64,000 nt of DNA from Turritopsis dohrnii (taxonomy: Eukaryota; Cnidaria; Hydrozoa; Anthoathecata; Oceaniidae), in NCBI GenBank assembly GCA_027922465.2, contig BQMF02000041.1:682001-746000 (forward strand), read 5' to 3'. This document shows, one piece after another, positions 57,571 through 64,000 of the stretch. The position numbers were made by a program, and so were the translations under genes. Under the pieces are notes generated by a model. It saw nothing but the letters and a program-made list of their open reading frames with translations. It was not told the origin of the DNA and searched no databases. How positions within the stretch are numbered: position 1 is the first letter of the stretch; every line of letters begins with the position of its first letter.

Positions 57571-60500
57571 GCTAGTGGATTTATCAGTGAAGGCAAGTAC
57601 TCTTCACTAGTATTATTTGCTGTTCTCCAGTGATTCTGTTTCTTAGTGACTTAACAATTATTCACATCTATGTTAAAGCAAGTTCAACGACTTATGTTTA
57701 ACAAGGGTTAGGTTTGCAGAGAAACTAAAGAGTCTTCAGCTTGTTCATATAGAAATATCATGTTTATGTATATATTAAATCATTGTTTTCTAATGTCTTT
57801 GAATATAATTCTAATAGCACTTTTATTGGATGGAACTGATTCATTTATTGTCAAATTTTGACATAATAAAAATCAACATGAAATCCGTATCAAATTTGAA
57901 AGTTTATCTTCACTGAAATAATTGTTTTTAGTTTTTTCTAGTACCCACTCTGTTAAGGCACCCCCAATAAGGATATTAGAATTAACTTACAGATTAATGT
58001 GGAAAGTATAATATTTAGCCATGAAAACAAACTAGATTTTGATAGTTCTTGTATGCATACAAAAGTAAATTAAGTATGATTCCTGCATTCCAGTTTATAC
58101 AGACCAACTTCATTTTCTTGGTTTTTATGAGTTCAAAAGATTTTGTTCAAATTAAAAAAAAAAACTGCATAAATTTTATATCCGTCGTTTGAAGATATTG
58201 ACCCTCTATATTTATGAATCTTTAGATTATGTTGAATATCAAATGTTCATTTCAACATTATCAGTAACAAGTTTGAAACAAAGATTTAAATGTAGTTGTC
58301 ATGGAAACTGATTGGGATTGTAAGTTGGAAATGCTCAGAGGGATAGATGAGTCAGCTTTTAATTCTTAACTTGAAACTTGAAACTTCAGGTTAATTTAAG
58401 TCTACTTAATTTTAGTTCACTGTTGAATGATCAAAGCAAGTTCCTTTGTTTCAAGTTAAGTCTATATCTACAGAACAAACTGGTAGATTAATGAAGGTCA
58501 GTTTTTATTGTGAAGTTGTTAACAGTTTTGTTATTTTGAATAAATACATTTTGAAAAAAGTTTCTATTATTTGCAAAGAAAGATCGAGGGAATAGAGATG
58601 AGGAATGGATAATATTTTCTCCTCCCTTCCACTGGTTTACTTTTCCATTGATTTCTTTAAAGAATATTTTATTTTCTATTTTCCTTCTTGCTCAGAATAA
58701 AAATTGTTTATCGCTATTGGAATCTATTGAGAAATGGAAACTGATTAACTGATCTGTTCCTCTGTAACATCTCACGGAGATAAAGATTCTTTTTCGCATA
58801 GATAAGTTCTTGACTGTTTTTTTTTTCTTTTCTTTTTTTCTCTTTTGTTTGATCATAGAGATACGAAGCCTTAGTTGTCTTTTTTTTCTGATATAATGTT
58901 TTTGTTTTGTGAAGTTCTAATATAAATATCTTGCCTTGGATGTTTTTTTATTTAATATTTGTCTCTTGTTGTTTTTGACTGGAATTTATTCCTTTTTATA
59001 CTTGCATACATTATATAAAAAAATTGATGCAGGTGCTTCAAATCAATTTTCAATAACCAATGTTTACCTAAAAGAATAAAAAACAGAGAGTGAAAAGCAA
59101 AAAAACAAAACAAAAAAATGTTTTTGCAAAATAGATATATTGTGATAGCAAAAAATATTTAGAAAGTGTTTTTCCATGCATAGAAAATAACAGTTCATCA
59201 TATTTTCTTAATGGATACATCTTAATGAACTTCTAAGTACCAGAGTATAGTAACTATCATTGTTCACCTTCTATGCATGGTGTTCTGTGCTTTGAAATGT
59301 CCAGTAATGGAGTTGGTTTTTTTTAGTTTAACTCTATGATACACCAAGTCTGTACTCTGTATTCATTATTGAGCTGGTTTTTCTTGATCAGGTATTTTTG
59401 TTATTTTACGTTATGATGAATCAATGTTGTGTTGTTGTTTCTTGTAGCTGTATGAGGGCTTCTTTTCGTTCTTCTGTTTTGAAAGTTAGAAAGAGCTTGG
59501 ATAAAATTACTGTAGAACTGGTTGTATTGTCTATCCATAAGAATCAATAGATTTCCACTTTAAAATGCTAGACTTTTAACTTAAAAAAAGTGATATATTT
59601 TGTGATCATTTCAAGGAAAAAAAACCACTTGCTAGCTAGTGCTAGAAAGCTGTGATATTAGTGGAAATGAATTTGTTATGTGTATACACAGCTGTACTGC
59701 GCTGAAATGTGTTTTATAATTCTTTTATACAGATTTTTTAATGACTTTTTATTAGCCACAGTAAATTAATATAATTATTTTGTAAGAAGATTAGTCGCAT
59801 TTATATTGAACTTGATTGGGCCACCCCCTGGTGGCTTTTTGTTTTACAAGATTGGATAATGTCATTTCAACATTAAAAACTGTTAATTTTCAAAAATTTT
59901 AGATTTTTAACCTGGGAATCTCCAGCCTTTTATTCACTGATTTCCCTGCAGGAAATAAAATCAAAAATGTTTTATAGTTTAATATCTTGAGTGGATAATT
60001 ACTGTTTTTGAAATTTCAACTCAAAAAAGAGGCATAAAATTTTTCCTATTCTAATGTTGCGGTAATATTTTTGTAAAAAGCACCTTGAAATAAATAATTG
60101 TTTTGTAGTATTGAGAAAGAAAAAACTGAATTGCTTTTCTTGCAAAGAATAGAGAGATTATAAATCTTTTTTTGTTTTTTATATTGTAGTTTATATTTTT
60201 CACTTACTTTGTGATTGTTCCTTTGTGATGTTATATTATTGATGTTTTAAGAGGGAGTATTGCATATTTTATTCACTTAGCTGTTCAGATCAGAAAGGTT
60301 TTAATAAAAGAATTTTGAATTTTGATAAAATTTACAAAGACTCACTGGATGCATTTTGGAGACTATTCCTTGCTCCCTGGATGGAAATCTTGTGATATGG
60401 GCTCTTGTTTTTTATAAGATTGCATCAACCATCAGCAATGATTTGAATTTAGGCGTCATCTACAGATTAATTTTTGATTCTTTTTAACATTCTCTTATTA

Positions 60501-63244
60501 ACGTTTTAAGAAGATAAGTAAATAAGAAGAATTTTACTTCCACATCAAGAGTTTTAAAATGAAGCAGCAGCTTGCTGTTACATATTTTTATGTTTTCCTG
60601 TTGGACAACTTTGTGAAATGATAGACTGATAATGCCAACAAAAAGTAAGCTCTTTATTGACCATCTGAGCTTTAATTCAATTCAAGCAGATTAACAACAT
60701 TCATTAATTTTGTTGACGTAAGTAGTCAAACACATTTCAGTTTCTTGACTCAATTGGATTTCCAATCTGTTTGCATTGATGGGCTATAACAATATTTTTG
60801 TTTTTCACTTAATTGATTTTAATTTTTAATGGCATACTGTTATACATCAATACGATATGTTCTTGTCAGTTGGTGAAGCAAAGTAATTTTACTTCAAATG
60901 ATGGATATATAATACATTATATAAGAAGAACAGTTTTTCGAACTAGTAAGATTTATCTTTTCACTTGAATATTCCTGTTAGAAGATATTTAGAAGGAATG
61001 AAGTTTTAATATAACAATATGGTTTTCTACACAAGTATATTGATGATATTTCAGAGATTCATTCATTGTTTATTGCACAGCACACCTTGTGTTTGATAAT
61101 AAACATTTTCTATTTTGTGTTTGATATTCTTGAATTATTTAAGTTAACCTGTAAAATTCTAACATTTTGTATTTTATTCTGGTTCTGGCGATAGCAGAAC
61201 ATTTTTCTCTTTTTTGTTATGACTTACATCTTTGATGAGTCAAGACATGTAATCCTTTTGTCGCATATGAATCTGAACTTAGTCTCCTTCAATGTGCTCC
61301 CGCAGTTTCAAATTCACCATAGTGTTCTTTTTCCTCTAAAGAAGTATGAAAAGTCAGTGTCAGATGTAAGAGATCTAGTTACCAAATTTCCATGGCCAAG
61401 ATGAGAACCTCAAGGAATTGTGTCGTTGGGGTTCAACCATTTTTTTCTTCCAGCATGCATTGTAGCGGGAGGGATAGTAATTTTTTTTTGTTATTGGTGT
61501 CCTTGCAACCTCAAACCTCATAATTTCTTTCACATATTTAATTCATGAAGATCTATTTTATTTCTTCTGCTTCATTTCTCCTCATCAAAAATTCATATGT
61601 TTTAAATAAAATTTTCATCCATTTCTTTTTCTCTTCTTTCTTTTTAGGATGTAACCTGGTTAAATCAAATTCGCATTTGACCTGCTTTTAAACTCCGCAT
61701 AGATAAGGATTGTTTTCAATTTGCAGATGTCCTGAACTAGAGGGATTCAAAATCTGTTTCCTTGCATTTTTGTTTCACTTTCAAAAACAATCCGAGATAT
61801 AAAATTCCCTTTTTTCTAATTCATCAAACTTAATTATAATCTCATGTTAACATTTCACAAGAGGCTATCTTAGTAGTGCTGTTAACAACTTGCAGTGAGT
61901 GCCTGCTGTGTTTATTTTATTTGGAAAAAAAATAATCTGCAAACTATCCTTCATCTCTGCTTCTTCTTAAATGCTTTTTTGTCTTTTATTAAACATGGAA
62001 GTTTTATGTTTTGTGGAATTCCACTTTTAGTTTTAATCTATTTTGTCTTTGTGGATACATGTGAAATTTCTCACCAAGTAAGAAGAAATATTAGCTGCCT
62101 GTACCGTGCTTTTCATGTCTACACTAACATTGATTTGAAAAGAAGAACCAAGCAAACAGCTGATAGTCTATTAACGCACTGACGTTTCTGTTTTCAATAC
62201 CTAAACATTGTCTTTTCACTACTCAATTTATCTGAATATTCTAACGAGTTAACAATTCTCATCCTATCTATATCTGATAGATATGTTTAGTATAGGTTTT
62301 CTGCAGTAATACAGGTTTTTCCTTACCTGGAAGATCCTGTACATAGATCTTTGACAAACAATTTTTCCTTTTTTTTAGGCTGATGTTCATTAACCTCTAT
62401 ATGAAGCTTATCAAGTAGTGCAGAAGATTTCTCGTTTTTTTATTAGAACAAGTTTGATAGAAGATTTTTGCTTTTGGAGCATGTATTAACATCGCTTAGT
62501 GTAGTGGAAGGAAGTTTTATCACTTAATTAATTCAAGCATACAAAATATTTCTTTATTTTTTACGAAGTTGCTAAGAGATTAAATCTACAAGCAATAAAG
62601 AATCTTTAGCCGATTTTTTCACAGTGAGAAATTCAGATTTACTATCTGCATCCATTCTCAGAATTACTGTCGACTAATATTTTGCTGTCTGCAGGCACAG
62701 TTAATCATTCGTATGTGATTGAATTTTAGTTCTACAGTGTTACGTCAAAATGAATGGGACTTTTCTCTTGTCTATCCCTAAACACTTTGTTTCATGTTGA
62801 ATTTTCAGCAGTGAATAAACACAGAAAGGAATTTAAAAACTTTTCTCCGTTTTTTTTTTCTAGTTCATGTTTGTTTTTTCATAAAATAAAAACCTTAGGA
62901 TTACTTCAAAACAACCGATTGTGATTTTCTGCACATACAAGATGAATTAGTGTTGTCATGACATGAAAGAACTGCATACAGATTTAACATTTTATTGCTA
63001 ACGAATATTATTTACGTAGAACAGGTACGATCTTTGCAAAACAAAAGTAATGTTTATTATAAAGATTTGTGCTAGACACTTGAGCACGAGTGGAAGGATG
63101 TGTTCATTCAAGCTGTGACAGGCTGTTCTTATTTCGTTTAGAGTATTCACTTGTTAATAAATGAGATAGGTTAAATGTGGATGGGAAAAGTCATTGGTTC
63201 TCGATCTCAAACAAGTTAATGGCTGAAAGCGAGACGGCATTTTA
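57571..63244. other. T-rich desert, possible long intron
   Basis: About 5.7 kb with T clearly exceeding A on the plus strand, no transposon ends and no ORF that looks coding. This suits an intron or long UTR on the plus strand, but nothing proves it. Confidence 0.35.
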
Positions 63245-63388
63245 ATGGAAAAGATCATCTTACTCGAACAGAATCAGGAACACTCGATAAACACGAACAA
63301 TGTGTCCTCCCATACCAAGACAAGGACGAAATCTTTCACTACTATGAAAAAACTGGAACATGTTTTAAAGGAGATACAAAGTAGTAAG
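63245..63388 (+). CDS. Candidate exon, unrecognised protein
   Basis: An open stretch of 48 codons (MEKIILLEQNQEHSINTN .. KKLEHVLKEIQSSK) ends at AAG|GTGCGA, a plausible donor, in phase 0. It is polar, Ser/Thr/Lys-rich and helix-prone at the end, like a stem region. The upstream boundary is unclear: an acceptor could be GAAAG| near 63230, or the ATG could be the start codon. Confidence 0.35.
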
Positions 63389-63840
63389 GTGCGATCAAAA
63401 AGCTTGTAGTAGTGCAAACATTGCATGGTTGAATCCTCCTTTAATCTTTTTTGTTGTTTTTTTTTTTTATATAGAAACTACCTGAAATTTGCCTGTCAGA
63501 AAATTTTCATGATTTGGCGTTGCACATTCATAATGTGCTGTTGGATGTTTACAAATCAAACTTGGTATGGAAAGTCACATTTAGTGTTTTCAGTTATTCG
63601 AATTAAGTTCAATATAACTCGGCTTCAAATTTTCGAACGCAATCTGTTAGTTAATTGGGTTAAACGCATTTAAATTCGGATTTGATTGATCTGTTACCAT
63701 TGACGGATTGGAAAATTAGCCCAACATATTCGACTAGTGTTACATATTGACAGATTCCACAATTTCACTTTGTTATCTCTCATTTTGTTTGATCTTTTTT
63801 TTTTCATGGTGTTCCTCAATTAATTAATCTTTTCATCCAG

Positions 63841-63953
63841 ATCGAGACTGCAGTATATTTTCTGGATCCACGAACTGGCGAATATTGCAACGTCTCAGTT
63901 GGTCAGGACAAATGTATCCGGCAGCAAAATACGACCGAGATCTTCAACCTCTG
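63841..63953 (+). CDS. Internal exon of an unrecognised extracellular-type protein (partial gene)
   Basis: Preceded by TTTTCATCCAG and followed by GTATGT, this 113-nt exon reads in phase 0 IETAVYFLDPRTGEYCNVSV, GQDKCIRQQNTTEIFNLW. It has two Cys and two N-glycosylation sequons (NVS, NTT), suggesting a secreted or lumenal domain. The gene continues beyond the window. The family was not recognised. Confidence 0.55.
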
Positions 63954-64000
63954 GTATGTTGTCATACATTTCGACATGTTTTTTTCTCATCCACGTTGAA

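Overview
This is animal (metazoan) nuclear DNA: AT-rich, with short spliceosomal introns (GT..AG), conserved animal genes, microsatellites and a heavy load of transposable elements. PET-LIM6 (LIMPETin), a neurexin-like LamG-EGF-LamG protein and the mixture of DIRS, CR1/L2-type, Helitron, pogo/Tigger and hAT remnants point to an invertebrate, and a cnidarian is my best guess. That assignment is inference.

Layout. 1-13,615 is a transposon graveyard. A Helitron runs off the left edge on the minus strand and carries a 2A-type motif and a cysteine-protease-like domain. It is followed by a 5'-truncated non-LTR element with a tandem-repeat tail, a decayed DIRS-like retroelement invaded by two related TA-flanked elements, a pogo-type MITE, a 0.6-kb foldback MITE, and a CR1/L2-like retrotransposon with an intact RT frame whose endonuclease is split by a short MITE. 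14,796-27,449 is genic: an SLC46-type transporter (+, five exons), a neurexin-like secreted protein (+, four exons) and, tail-to-tail with it, WDR36/UTP21 (-, about 24 exons). 28,093-31,657 holds two more non-autonomous elements. LIMPETin (-, nine exons, 31,802-38,728) is head-to-head with XRCC2 (+, 39,225-40,287), followed by SEC11 (+) and GALE (+, three exons).

46,913-53,341 is a second transposon cluster. It contains a pogo/Tigger element whose catalytic core is replaced by an antisense HIRAN-like ORF, a G-run-rich MITE, a 48-bp perfect palindrome with a 9-bp target duplication, a hAT remnant and another pogo-type MITE. 54,606-55,706 is a 1.1-kb foldback that is close to a full-length hairpin. 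The last 8 kb is T-rich and gene-poor. It contains three phase-compatible candidate exons of an unrecognised, possibly type II membrane protein that continues past the right edge.

How the genes relate: they are housekeeping and developmental genes with no operon-like logic (ribosome biogenesis, homologous recombination, signal-peptide cleavage, galactose metabolism, muscle or cytoskeletal LIM scaffold). The most unusual material lies in the mobile elements: the 2A/protease N-terminus of the Helitron, the family of TA-flanked elements with arrays of short subterminal repeats, the palindromic 48-mer and the HIRAN-in-Tigger arrangement. All homology calls are by eye from motifs; no database search was run.
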